Shown one piece after another: positions 11,655-23,127 of a DNA stretch of 64,000 bases. The notes beneath the pieces are model-generated. The model saw only the letters and a program-made list of their open reading frames with translations. It was not told where the DNA came from and ran no database searches. This stretch comes from Phylloscopus collybita (lineage: Eukaryota; Chordata; Aves; Passeriformes; Phylloscopidae). The stretch is taken from NCBI GenBank assembly GCA_027886175.1, contig JAJNNQ010000078.1:3038001-3102000 (forward strand), given 5' to 3'. The position numbers and the translations under genes were made by a program. Numbering within the stretch: the stretch's first letter is position 1; the number at the start of each line of letters is the position of its first letter.

Positions 11655-13831
11655 TTAGTTTTTTTGTTGTTGACCCCCCAAAAGTGTTTGCAGCTCCTTT
11701 CCCCTGTTTTTATTAAAATCATCCAATTGTTTTTTCATTGGACACTGGTTAACCCAGTGCCCAAAGGTCTTGCAAAGCAAACAGGGTTTTGTGGTGTCAA
11801 CACATGCCAGTCTCCGTTGCTGCCCAGCGTGCTGCGGTGTTGTTGGAAGGGGGGCTGGGCTGGCAACGGCGATCCTTTGATGTTGTCTCGGCAACTGTTT
11901 TGGTCTGGTGTCTGCAGTCACAGTCATCAGAGGCACTTTTACAAACCTGAAGCATATCTTGTAATGTTAGAGGAGGTTCTAGAGGTAAACTTAGAATAGC
12001 AACTTTACATTGTTCATTTGCATTAGTAAATGCCATTTCCTCTAAAACCTCTTCCCTTGCATTCTCTTTTTTGACCATTTAGTTCAATGGCTCTGCTCAG
12101 TCTTTCTACAATTTTTAGGAAAGGCTCTGATGGCTGTTGTCTAATAGTAACATATGGTTCAAGGGGACCATCAGGTTGCACGGTATAGAAAGCCTTTTCA
12201 GCAGCCTCTTTGATCCTTTCAAGGACTCTCAGAGGGATCTCTGCTGCTTGTGTTGGAGACAAAGCCTACTGACCCTCCCTGCAGAGATGCTCTAAGGTAA
12301 CTGGCAAGCCATTCACATCTACTGCTGTTTGAGGATCTCCGAGAAGCTCAGGAAGGGCTTCTTTTAGCAGCTTTTTCCATGCTGCTTCCCAGAATTTAAA
12401 CTCTGTAGAAGACATGAGGCTTGCAAAGAGCTTGCAGTCACATGTCAAATGGGACTGCTACATTTCCTGCTAGATCAGCATTTTAAAGTCCACGGAAGTA
12501 TGGACTGTCTCTTCCATACTCTTTGTGGATTTTGCAGAGATCTTTTATTGTTTGCCAAGAAAAAGGCTTCCAGTTCGCATCAGCAGCTCCACCCCCTCTA
12601 ACTCACTGATATGTAACCGAGGCAAGTGAAATAATACGACCTTGAGGTGTGGCTGGGGTTCCCAGCTCCCCATCTTCTAAATAGAAGGCAGTGGAAGCAG
12701 CTGCAGTGGTATGGGAAGCAGCAGTGGGTGTGTGCTGGCTGTGGGAGCTAGGCAGGGCCGCGTGGGAAGCAGGGGGGTGGGGGTGGGGGGAGGAGGTGGA
12801 AAGGGGGTATGGGGGGCTTGGGGGAAGGGGCGGGGATGGGGGGCAGGGGGCTGGAGCGGCTTGGAGGCAGAGGGCTGGAGGGAGAGACGGTTATGGGGTG
12901 GACGCAGCAGGGGGGTATGGGGTGGAAGCAGCAGGGATGCATGTGGACGGATGGTGGGAAAAGGGGGAGGGGCCACCATGGGAACAAGGGGCGGGGGCAT
13001 CAGGAGGGGAGGGGGCAGGGAGAGCATGAGAACAGGGGGCGGGTGCCTGGGGCTGGCAAGGGGTGGGCACATTCCTGTGGGTGGGTAACATCACATCTGT
13101 GGTCACTCCCAGGGAGGAGTAAAGAGGCGGTGCTGAGGGAGGTGCAGGGAGGGTGGAGGAAGGGAGGGTGTCACTAGGCTGGGGAGGAATGAGAGCTGAG
13201 GAGGGATTTTTGGATTGCAAAATTGTCTCGTCGTAGGGGGGAGACAGAGGAGGACAAAGTGCCATGTCGCCACTGCCGTTTTCAGTGTTCTGGGGTTGTG
13301 AAACAAGGTTACAGTCAGCATTTTCAGCAAATCTAACACACACCTGGGGATTTTGGGGTTGGGAAGGATCCCATGCAGTCTGGCCAAGACCATGTGGGTG
13401 AGGGGACTCAGTCATTTTAGGGCTATTAGGGCTATTCCCTTCAGAGACTGACTTTTTTAAAGCACCAAGTTTTGGGGTAGTGGTTTTAGGGTCGGGGTGA
13501 GGAGAGGCAGAAGGCACAGGCAGAGATTCACTGCAAATTGGCTTTTCTTTTTCCCAGTTTTGTTTCAGCAATGCTGATTTTATTTGTAATCCAAACACCA
13601 CTAATTTTGCATATGAACTGCCTTGCTTCCCCAAATCTATGAATTTTTTCCCACATCATCCCAGAAAGTGATATTATAAACATTTTCTGGAGAGGTGCTG
13701 AGGAAATTTGCAAAAAGCCAAAGCACGAACCGTTTTAACTTCTTCTTAGAAAACGAAACATTTCCTCCAATTAAAATTGCAAAAATATGATTATATGTTT
13801 CCTTTTGTGCTATGCTAAGCTTGGCTCCCAT
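11655..13831 (-). pseudogene. ERV gag, class II
   Basis: Starts with MGAKLSIAQKETYNHIF (13,831 leftwards), a myristoylated matrix-type N-terminus. A frameshift follows, then a long Pro/Ser-rich region (12,677-13,634; PHPDPKTTTPK and many PP runs). Capsid pieces are at 12,266-12,448 and 12,023-12,262, the latter containing the major-homology-type TIRQQPSEPFLKIVERL. Last is a nucleocapsid zinc knuckle CLLCKTFGHWVNQC (about 11,740-11,790). Five separate frames cover it, so it is decayed. Strand-biased purine/pyrimidine repeats (12,760-13,030) come from the Pro-rich codons. Confidence 0.82.
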
Positions 13832-14439
13832 TTTTAGATGTTAAAAGCACAACACAACCACACACAGACTGAGGAAAAGAAAGCAAAACCAAAACTCTGC
13901 AACCTGGATAAATATAAAAACCGTGGAGAAACGAAAGCAAAATACGGCTGTTCCCGAACGCTGCAGCCAGCAGTCACGTGCACCTCGCCGCATGCAGCTG
14001 CCAGATTATGGCACCACTTTTAAATAAAAGATGCCTGTGCGATCAGGAGGGACACCACTCTCTCTTCCCCCACGCCGTCCGATGGGCTGCACAGCCACCC
14101 AAGTCCTCAGCAGGGCAAAAAGAAAAAATAAAAAACCTGTGAGCCCCGCCCTGCTGTGGAGAGAAATACTCACCCAAACCAGCGCAAAGCAGTGCTCGGT
14201 CTGTGGGAATCTCCACTGGAATCAGGACTTCTCTGGGGCTGAAGAAACTACCCTCTCAGAGCATGAACTCACCAAAAAGGAGTCCGTCTTCCAACAGGCA
14301 CTGCACGTCCACAAAATGTATTTTTAAAGATAAACTGAAAGTTTCTACTGGTGACCAGCTGAAACAAGGTCTCCCGGCGGATGCGAAGCTGTCCAACCTT
14401 CTCTGCAGCCACATGGGGTCCAGTGGCTGGGTCTTTCCT
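13832..14439 (-). other. ERV 5' leader (untranslated, packaging region)
   Basis: Sequence between gag start and the primer site of the class II provirus. No frame with domain content. Leader length of about 600 bases is in the normal range for retroviruses. Confidence 0.6.
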
Positions 14440-14457
14440 GCCCCACGTTGGGTGCCA
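14440..14457 (-). promoter_or_regulatory. Primer binding site, tRNA-Lys(1,2) type
   Basis: The minus strand reads TGGCACCCAACGTGGGGC, one base away from the classical site complementary to tRNA-Lys1,2. It abuts the LTR end, which fixes the provirus orientation and its 5' LTR. Confidence 0.8.
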
Positions 14458-15021
14458 GATATTTCAGCGAATAATCACAGCTATATGCAGGGATATTGTG
14501 TGGCAGCTGGGAGAACAGCCCAGTGATTGGTCACACCAGGGTATTCTCTTGGCACAGACCACTTGGAACGACTCCAGACTTGTTCCAAGGCTCCAGGAAG
14601 GGTGGGACCTGGGTTGAAGTGGGAAATGTAACAGAATAAATCCTGCATGACCCTCTCAGAAAGGCTGGACTATCAGTGGAAATAGGAGACCGGGACTGCG
14701 TGGAAGTCTCATCCAGGGATTTATTCCAGTTGCAGCAGCACTTCTGAACAGTGTGACTTCCAGAACAGAACAGGGGACCATGTGGCTGTCCCGGGTTTTT
14801 ACCCAGGAGAGGGGAAAGGGGGAGGGGCATTGAGCCTACCAACCACAAAGGGAAGGGATGCGACCTGAGGGCAGAAGGGCTGCCTAAAGGTCAAATCACC
14901 TCTGGGAAGGGGTGGGTCATTTCTGTTCTGGCCAATTCCTTCGACAGCCACTCAGGAATAATTCCAGGGGGGCAGGGAGACCCTTTATATTAAAATTAAC
15001 CCCGTAGGACTGACCGAGACA
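14458..15021 (-). mobile_element. 5' LTR of the class II ERV
   Basis: Minus-strand sequence opens with TGTCTCGGTCAGTCC at 15,021 and ends next to the primer site, about 564 bases. It contains a TAAAAA box (about 14,800) and GGAATAAATCCC (about 14,720) spaced as promoter and polyadenylation signals. The mate LTR is absent from the window. Confidence 0.65.
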
Positions 15022-15085
15022 CCCTACCCTGGTGAGAGAGAAAACCCGGAAAGGGAACTTACTTTGGAAACCTTAAAGACACAAT

Positions 15086-15150
15086 GCAACAATCGTGGAT
15101 TCTCTGAGGTTGGAAAAGACCTCCAAAACCATCCAGTATTCCTTGAGGCC
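15086..15150 (-). repeat. CR1-type LINE 3' end fragment
   Basis: Contains tgaggttggaaaagacctcc followed by aaaaccatccag. This is the reverse complement of the conserved CR1 tail in birds. The same piece sits at the same place downstream of the zinc-finger genes at 50.5 kb and 62.3 kb, so it predates their duplication. Confidence 0.65.
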
Positions 15151-15462
15151 ACCAGAAGATACAACTGATCACAAAAGATTTTCTGGGGTCGAAAGTCAAA
15201 AAATCTGCTCTCCCCAAACAATTCCCAGCGTCTGTCTGTGTCCCAATGGATGTTCCTGCACCTGCGTTCATCCAGGTGCCTACGGGGAGACAGGAAGATG
15301 TGGACCACCCTCAATAAACACAGATCACCAAGACCACAGATCACCAGGGCTCTGCCCAACAGGGGTCACTGGGGATCATCCAACGCTGATCCTCCCATGG
15401 GGGATGGAGCTGGAGCAGCGCACGAAGCTCTTCCAAAATTCAGGGCACTCCCAGGGCTTCCC

Positions 15463-16315
<853 letters not shown>

Positions 16316-16850
16316 CTGGTTTGGGGAAAAACCAAGAGGAGAGCACCTTAGGCTGCGAGTTCCTCCTTGCCCAAGTCCGTCTCAGGAAATCATTGAGCAC
16401 CTTGTGCCTGTAAGAACCTCCAAAATACAAAGATTCAGCCCAAAAGTCCTCCAAACATCAAGACTCAGACGAAACCTCTTCTAAATCATAAAGATTCAAC
16501 CCCTTGCAAAAAAACAAAACACCAACATTTAGCCCAGTAAAGCTCAGAAACACCAAGATTCACTCCCATGAAAATCCTGGATCCCTCTCCCTGGTCACCT
16601 GCTGCATGTGGGGGGGGCAACACTCCCGGGGCTGGGGGAGGCTGCAGATCCAGGGAGGGGTGGAACCTTGTGCTGCCTCCTCTTCCTGCTCCTCCTCCTC
16701 CTCTGTCCCTACTCTTCCTCACACTCCTCTTCCACCTACTATTCCTCCTTCTCCTGCACAATCCCACCTTCTCCTCCCACATGCATCCTTTGACCATTTT
16801 GTTCTTCATCCCTGCTTCTCCTTCCCTTCTCCTCCTGCACCCAGGATTGA
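16316..16850 (-). other. Upstream flank of the zinc-finger pseudogene, pyrimidine-rich on +
   Basis: Includes short AAACACCAAGATTCA-type phrases also seen next to the left-arm gene (51,890-51,950), then a long CCTCCTCCT/CTTCC tract (16,675-16,845). No gene seen. Confidence 0.45.
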
Positions 16851-17530
16851 CTGGGGACCCGAGAGTGTCCAGGAGACAGACGAGTGACAGATCAGGGGGG
16901 TCTGGGAAGAGTCAGCAGGGAGAGAGCACTGAAAATCTCATCAGGGAGGACACGGGGATCTTCAGGGAGTAAACATGGCAGGGAACCCATGCAGGGTGGA
17001 AAAGGGAAAGCCAGGAAAGCATCCAAGCAAAAGTGATGATGATCCCAAAATACCTCACCCATGGCTGTCTCCCCATTATCCCTGTCATTTTCCCTGACAT
17101 GTCCATCTGTGCCTGTGTCCCCCTGTGTCCCCATGAATGGCCACGTCCACCTCCATGTCCATGTGTCCCCATGTCACTCCCCATGTCTGTGTCCCACCAA
17201 GTGTCCCTTGGGAGAACGTCGAGGCAGTTTGCACATTCTCCCAGAGGTGATTAACGACATGGACACACAGGGGGCAATTAGGGAAGTCAAGAAGGGATTT
17301 AGACAACAGGGGATGGATGGTGTTGGTGTGCTGGGAAGGGAACGAGTGAAGGGAAGTGTGCAGCAATATAGTTAAGGCAAGAAGCAGCAGCAGGAATCCC
17401 TGTGGGAAGAAAAAGGATGATGGAAAAGAGGAGGAAGAGAAAAAAACTGACGACTGGGACGTTCTTCAGCAGGGTGTGATGCTCAGAATTTGCCAGCTGA
17501 TGCAGATCCCTTGTATCCCCGGTTTCCAGG
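16840..17530. repeat. Duplicated flank block, copy 1
   Basis: Matches 52,620-53,200 in the same orientation: gattgactggggacccgagagtgtccaggagacagacgagtgac here versus the nearly same string there, and again at ttgaggcagtttgcacattct. The copy here has an additional TGTCCCCATG minisatellite. Both lie between a zinc-finger gene and gammaretrovirus-like pol debris, showing that the whole unit was duplicated. Confidence 0.75.
17085..17215 (-). repeat. GGGGACATGG minisatellite, copy 1
   Basis: Short units tgtccccatg, tgtccccctgtg and ccatgtccatg repeat with variation. The same tract occurs at about 50,040-50,240 and, inverted, at 62,590-62,790. Confidence 0.65.
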
Positions 17531-17712
17531 AAAGGAAAACAAGGAGGTCAGGATCTCAGGGGGTTTCTCTGTGCTGGCAGCGGCAGCAGCGGGCGCAGAG
17601 CTGCGGCACCCGGAGCACGGGCTGGGGGCCTGTGGGGAGCTGCGGGGCCGGGCCGGGGCTGGGGGGCAGCCGGGGCTCAGCGCCGGGCGCTGCCTGAGCC
17701 CATCACCCCAGC

Positions 17713-17832
17713 AAGGATTGGCCTGCAGTGCCTGGAGATGCCAAGGGAGGGTGCCCAGGCAGAGCATTCCAGCAGAGGACCTGTGGGCAGGCACAGGGGC
17801 TTCCCCCGCTGTGGAGCCCTGGAGCCCTGCCC
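17713..17832 (+). repeat. Inverted repeat, left arm (about 118 bases)
   Basis: The sequence from aaggattggcctgcagtgcc to gggcttcccccgctgtggag recurs as its reverse complement at about 18,484-18,602. A third copy lies at 60,460-60,575. The pair brackets a piece of retroviral polymerase. Confidence 0.75.
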
Positions 17833-17835
17833 TGG

Positions 17836-18400
17836 GGGCAGAACAAGAGGAAGAAGGGAAAATGGGAAAGACATGGACGGTCCTGTTGCAGGGATGCAGG
17901 GAAGCACCAGCCTTACTGGGGCAAGCCTTGCAGAAAACATCAAAAGAATTTACCTCATCCCCAGGAATTGGGTTAATGCAGGATGTGGGTGACTTGCTCC
18001 AGTTAGGAGGACAAGAAGTGATACAAGAACCCTCTCTGAAATGGCTCAGTTTTCAGGCTAAAAAGCATCTTTGAGAATTTGAAAAAAAAAGTGCAAATTG
18101 TGGAGAAAAAGGTTCAATATTTGGGACATATTTTGACTGAAGGTTGTGGTTAATTGATACAGTGAGGGTCCAAGGAATCTCAGAAGTGACCTTACCCAGG
18201 ATGAAAAAGGAGCTGTGACAATTCTGAGGATTAATAGGGAATTGCAGGACCTGGATTGTGGATTCTCTGCTCCAGCCAGAATATTGTGTGACTTTGTAAC
18301 CCCAGACAGCCTCACTGTTATGGTATGGACGCAAGAAAGAAAACAAAGCTGGAGAAAATAAAAAACCAAAAGGATTGATGCCCCAGCCATGGCCCTTCCA
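17836..18400 (+). pseudogene. Gammaretrovirus-like pol fragment (reverse transcriptase)
   Basis: In one frame LLGQALQKTSKEFT is followed by GLMQDVGDLLQL. The aligned polymerase box of the family is (Y/M)VDD, here DVGD (17,982-17,993), so both key positions are damaged. Further degenerate text (about 18,060-18,330) matches the connection region but in shifting frames with stops. The corresponding fragment in the left palindrome arm is at 54,080-54,240. Confidence 0.7.
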
Positions 18401-18483
18401 GGCTCAGCAAAGGAATTGCCTGTGAATGTCAAACAGGCCACGACTGAGCCTGCACTGAAGGCAAGGGAGCAGCAGCCAGGGCT

Positions 18484-18602
18484 CCACAGCCGGGGGAAGC
18501 CCCTGTGCCTGCCCACAGATCCTCTGCTGGAATGCTCTGCCTGGGCACCCTCCCTTGGCATCTCCAGGCCCTGCGGGCCAATCCTTGCTGCCACTGCTGC
18601 AG
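18484..18602 (-). repeat. Inverted repeat, right arm (about 118 bases)
   Basis: Reverse complement of 17,713-17,832 with a handful of changes. See that entry. Confidence 0.75.
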
Positions 18603-19580
18603 CTTCAGGGCTTTCTGTGCCTGCACTGCCACAGGGGCTGGGGAGACAACGGGAGAATTCCAATCTGGGGCTCACTCAGACTTCAAAATTATTTATAGTC
18701 TTATATCTCTGGTCAGGCTTGGTGTGCCTTTGCCCTGGGGAAAGGAATTTCAAAGGTTTTTTTTTAAGGGATGTTACACCACTCAGCAGAGATGAGTTGA
18801 ACATCTCACCAGACTGGGAAGAGCCCAAAAGATCCCCACAGAGAGAACAACCATCAACAAAACATCAACGACCAGCAGCAAACAGCAACCAACACCCACC
18901 CCAGACACTGCCCCTGGAAGAGCTGCAGACACCTGGTCTGGAAAAGGCTGAAAAGGAAATCCAGGATTGCAGACCTAATTAACATCAGAGGGAAAGAAAT
19001 CCGGGTCCAATACGAAATTAAATACTGAGACCTCAGCAACTTGGAAGCCATGAACATCAAACCAATGGATTTCTGTGGGTTCAGCAAAAAGTTTAGGGAA
19101 AATCCAGTAAAACTCACATCTCATGGAATGATTTTCTCTGCATACCAGGCTATGTGTGGACGAAATGATTTCTGTTGCACATCCTGGCCAGAATCAAGTA
19201 ATGCCTTGACTCTCTAACACTGAAGGTATTGTTGGAGAGTTTTGGTTTTTCTCACAGTTCCCGTGACAAGATGACACAATCAGAATAATTTTTTACAATA
19301 ATCCTACTTTTATATTGTCAGCTAGGTTTGGGCCAGGGGTGTGAGAATCAATTTCTAGTCCTAGGAGAAGAAATAGAAAAACCTTGATTGCTTTGCAATG
19401 TTTTTGTGTATGTTTGTGTGTGGCTCTCAGTGATCACAAAATTTTGGTATATGGGTTTTTCAAAGTTAATTTTCAGGCTGCATTTGGAAAAAACAGAAGA
19501 GTTTTAAAGGTTATACTTTAACTCGTAAACAGTTAATAGAATATTGTTAAGAAAAAAAAAAAGAAAAAAAAATGCAGATT
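18603..19580. other. Unassigned interspersed sequence
   Basis: AT-richer stretch with stops in all frames and an A-run at 19,552-19,571. Its right end (about 19,490-19,580) has a diverged inverted counterpart beside the right palindrome arm (about 60,000-60,110). No gene seen. Confidence 0.35.
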
Positions 19581-20680
19581 GTTGGTGAGGGGCACATGTG
19601 AGTCATTCAATGGCTGCTCTGAAAGAGAAGCTTCCTTTCAGGCAGCCAGGACAGGAGCTTCAGAAATGCAAATTAACACTGCTGGGGAAAAGTGTGCACA
19701 ATGCACCCAGGTGTTCTTGCCTTGGGCAGGAATTGGGCTGATTCCCTCTGTCCCTCAGCTCAAGCTCTGCCTGCTTGCACAGATGGAATTGGCACAGCCA
19801 AGGGCAGAGCCCAGAGGGAGGATCTCTGACTCTGGAACAGAAATTGGTTCAGCTGCAGAGGGAAACAGCAAATGGAGAATGGTGCGAAAACTTCACTAAA
19901 ATGAGTGGGGGGGAATCTTCCCTCTCCCCACACCAACATGTGCTGTCACTGTCTGTGTCACACAGGGAGCATCAGACCACTGGGGTGTTTCTGCTGCCAC
20001 AAGTTCAGAGAAATCAGTTGGGAATCCAACACTGTGATGATTTAATTAGAGAGAAGAGACAAATTGATGCAGCCGTGGCTGGAGGGAGCACCCAACCATG
20101 TGGAAAATACGAACAGCCACCAGAACAAATCCTACAGCACCATGGACCAGCCCCTGGGAACCCCAACCAATTCATATCAGGAGCCAGAGAACCCAGTGAT
20201 CATTTCAATGGCTTCATTAGATTACAAGCTGTCCTCAAAATAAGAACCAACCAGACAGATCCAGCTCCCGAGTCTGCCCCACCAATCCATTCAAACCAAG
20301 AACACAACATTTCACCGTGGGATGGGATCAGATTATCTATGAGCAGAAGGAGGAGCACAGTGTGGAAAATTCAATGACTCAAGATGCTGTTGGCAAAGAG
20401 ATGACAACAGGAAAGTGGTGAAACAGAGAACAAAGGAAATAAGAAAGCAGCTCATGTTCCGGCCCAAACGTGGAAAGGATGGGAATGGGGCATGGTTAAG
20501 GGGTTCCCTGGCACACCATGGGTTAAACGAATGCTCTTCCTCCTCTTCTGTGCTACAGCAACTCTCATCTTTGGGCCATGCAGGACACCTTGCTGAGTGC
20601 AGCTCATTCAGCAGCTGAGCAAGGGGATGCAGGTGGCAGCCAGGCCTCCTGAGCCACAAAGGGCTACAAAAGGACAGGGA
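19581..20680 (+). pseudogene. Gammaretrovirus-like env fragment (transmembrane side), single copy
   Basis: Open frames at 19,775-20,377 carry QPPEQILQHHGPAPGNPNQF, ISGAREPSDHFNGFIRLQAV and NQTDPAP. This text resembles a retroviral Env ectodomain. In a neighbouring frame a Cys pattern CGKFNDSRCC (20,361-20,390) and a hydrophobic run (about 20,535-20,585) mark the transmembrane subunit. Frame changes and stops show decay. The palindrome arms carry two copies of the same segment (54,285-55,308 and 58,894-59,917). Assignment to a gammaretrovirus-like group rests on the linked pol pieces. Confidence 0.65.
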
Positions 20681-21186
20681 ATGAGGTCACTGAGAATAAT
20701 CCCAAAACCAAAGAGGACCCAGGAAGAGAAAACACAGTCAATGAGTAAATCTGCTTGGAGATAGGGCCGAGGACTTGGAAATAAGGAAGGAACTCGAGAA
20801 ACCACCAGTTTCAGAAAATGTTACTCATTGATATGGCTGCTCAGCCAAGATCCTGCTAAATTCCTGAATATCGAGAGGCACAAAGCCTGAACAGAGCCAT
20901 GAATTTCGGATGTTATACAAAAGGGGGGTGCATACTAACGAGGACATGCAGCAGGCACATCGGGAAGTCTGAACTTTCCAAGGACTTTCGCCAGCGGGCA
21001 AAGGGAGAGGGAGATACAGAAAGGAAAATCAGGATAAAAACGAGGCTGCGTACTACAACAATTGGAGAGACCGCGTGGCAAATGCCGCATGGCCTATCCC
21101 TTTGTTCATGAATAAAGTCACTTTTACAGGACTCCTCTGTCTCCTTCGGGGACAGAAACCTCTGGCCATGCCAATTTTCCCGCACA
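20681..21186 (+). mobile_element. LTR of the gammaretrovirus-like element, single copy
   Basis: Contains a TATA-like gataaaaacg (about 21,035), the polyadenylation-like gaataaagtcac (about 21,110), and ends in CCCGCACA at 21,186. Other copies: 52,048-52,517 (+, solo-like), 56,067-56,577 (+), 57,626-58,136 (-) and 60,672-61,021 (-, truncated). Exact 5' boundary is uncertain. Confidence 0.65.
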
Positions 21187-21770
21187 GGCCCGGGGACAGC
21201 GCAGCTGCCTCCGTCCTACCCACAGGAACCGGGACGAGCCGGCGCTGCTCCGGCCCCGGCTCCTGCCCAGGCACCCGCGGGAAGGAGACCGCGGGCAGCC
21301 GCTCCCGCAGCGCCCTCAGGGCACGGGGAACACGGCGCGGACACGGCACAACCGAGCCACCGCCAGAGCCCCCTGCCGCCCCCTCCGCCCGCAGCCAGCC
21401 CCGAGCCCCGGCACAACCCAGCGCGGCTCCCACCTGCGCCGGGGCCGCGTCCGAGCTCCGCCGCCGCCTCACCGGGCTCCGGCCGCTGCCGCCGCTCCCG
21501 GGTCCGCACGGAAGCTCCAACAATGGCGCCTCCGCTGTGCCAGGGTTGGCACCGAGGCCGCGCTTCTGCCCGCTCTGCCCAATCAGCGCGCAGTCAGAAC
21601 CAGGAATGACGGCACCATTAGCCAATGGCAGTGAGGCAGGGGCGGGCTCTGCACACGGCACAGCCTCTCAGGCCCCGCGCTCTCAGGCCCCGCCCCCGGG
21701 CTTTCGGAGGGCGAAGCCGGAGATGAGGAACAGCCCTGGGACGAGCCCGGGCCCGAGGCGGGATTGAATT
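21187..21770 (-). promoter_or_regulatory. CpG-island promoter and first-exon donor for the zinc-finger pseudogene
   Basis: Very CpG-dense. CCAAT boxes occur in gcccaatcagcgcg (about 21,578) and agccaatggca (about 21,620). On the minus strand GGCGCAG followed by GTGGGAG places a splice donor at 21,433, with the exon ending at 21,434. The next compatible acceptor on that strand is the zinc-finger exon at 16,315, so this is probably the 5' non-coding exon and promoter of that locus. The same donor and CCAAT arrangement sits at the palindrome centre. Confidence 0.6.
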
Positions 21771-22499
21771 GAAAACACAAAGAAAGTTCTCTGCAGCTCC
21801 CGGCCCGCCTTGCCCAGCCCTGCGTGTTCGCTGGCAGCGGCTCAGAGGAAAGCCGTCAGTTCTCCTACCCGTAATTAGAAGTATCAGTGCATGGCTTGGA
21901 TTTCCCCCAAAAAACGGAAAACCCCAACCCCCTTCGGCTTACTCCAGGAGGGGGAAGATTTCTGGCAGAAAACTCCCAAAGTCGTTTTTTCCCCATAGTT
22001 GGGAGGAACAAACTAAACCCAAGTGAGGTGGGGCCCCCCACGCATCCCGGGGGGTTCAGCCCCTCCCCTTTCACCCCCCGGGAACAGCGCCGGGACTGGG
22101 CGGGGCACAGGGGGGTCCCTTGTTGCTCGGTCCTGTCCCTCCCCCCGTTATCAGCCAGGAACCCCCATTATAACCAGGGCCACCCCCCAATTTACCGCCC
22201 CCCCCCCCAGGCACAGGGATCCCCCCATTCACTGCCCCCCCTTCACCGACTCCCCAAAAGTGCTGGGACCCCCCGATATGTGACTCCCCCAGTGCGCCAG
22301 GACCCCCCACTCAACTGCTCCTTTCTCCACCCATGGGATACCCCCTCATCGCGCCACCCCAATCACCAGGACCCCCCCAATCCATGAGAACCCCCCCGTC
22401 CCCACGTCCCCCCATCGGCACCTCCACCATTGATTGACCCCCCCCCCCCCCCCCCCGGAACGCCCCCAGCCTCTCCACCCTCGGCCCCCCCGAGCTCCC
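21771..22499. other. C-rich spacer with poly-C tract
   Basis: Long runs of C on the plus strand (for example 22,199-22,209 and about 22,437-22,456) in otherwise GC-rich, non-coding sequence. Frames are open on both strands only because of low complexity. Confidence 0.5.
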
Positions 22500-22760
22500 A
22501 CGTCGGGTGATCGTTCTTGTGGCCACGCCCACAGATGGGCGGGGCCGCGTAGAGCGGCAAATGGGGAGCGGTGGAGAGGGGAGGGGGCGGGGATTAGAAA
22601 CGCTCGGGAATGGAAGAAAACAAAAAACGGCGGGGCCTCGGGAATACCGGCCAATAAGAAGAGTGAGAGGCGTGGCCTGTTAGTGGCGGGAAGGGAAGCA
22701 TGGAAACCGGATAGGAAGGAATGGCAGCATCGGAAAGGGGCGGGGCCATCAATGGGAGCC
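22500..22760 (+). promoter_or_regulatory. CpG-rich probable promoter
   Basis: Contains several GGGCGGGG/GGGGCGGGG GC boxes, ccaataag (CCAAT, about 22,650) and many CpG dinucleotides. It precedes the multi-exon gene-like region at 23.1-24.6 kb and may serve it. No transcription start can be read. Confidence 0.45.
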
Positions 22761-22794
22761 CGGGAAGGGGAGGCAAAGGGACCCTTTGGGGACA

Positions 22795-23048
22795 TCTCGG
22801 GGTTTGGGGACCCCGGGGATCCCAAATCCTGCTGGATCCCAAGGAATGGTCTCAAATCCTAAATTTCAGATCCCAAATCCTGCTGGATCCCAAGAAACAA
22901 CACCAAATGACCTCAAATCCCAAATCCTGGATCCCAAAAAATCCCGAATTCCAGATCTCAAATGCTTCTGGATACCCAAAACCCAATCCTAAATGATCCT
23001 AAATCTTCTGGATCCCAAGGAATTGTCCCAAATGCTGGATCCCGAGCA
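22795..23048 (+). repeat. GGATCCCAAATCCTG tandem repeat
   Basis: Units such as ctggatcccaaatcctg, ctggatcccaaggaatg and tcccaaatgctggatccc repeat imperfectly. Non-coding simple tandem array. Confidence 0.75.
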
Positions 23049-23127
23049 ATCTTGTGCCACTGGGCTGGAACTGGTGGCACTGCCCTGCCCCTGGTGCCAC
23101 CTGTGCGGTGTCCCCGTGTCCCTGCAG

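Larger units (their letters stand above)
7541..15021 (-). mobile_element. Class II (alpha/beta-like) endogenous retrovirus, truncated provirus
   Basis: Reading the minus strand from right to left: 5' LTR (14,458-15,021), tRNA-Lys-type primer site, gag, protease, reverse transcriptase, RNase H, integrase and the surface part of env. Gene order and motifs are those of class II ERVs. A myristoylation-type MG start, single CCHC knuckle, DTGA protease and YVDD polymerase are all visible. Every gene is broken by stops or frameshifts. Sequence stops inside env at about 7,541, with no transmembrane subunit and no 3' LTR, so the element is truncated there. It lies just 3' of the zinc-finger pseudogene. 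Confidence 0.85.

Noticed and set aside
12691..13088. Gly-rich plus-strand frames
   Set aside because: Antisense of the Pro-rich gag segment of the class II ERV.
21075..21767. 230-codon plus-strand frame and similar frames at 56,461-57,111 and 57,251-57,742
   Set aside because: They cross the LTR end and a CpG island. Arg/Pro/Ala-rich translation of promoter DNA, with no domain.
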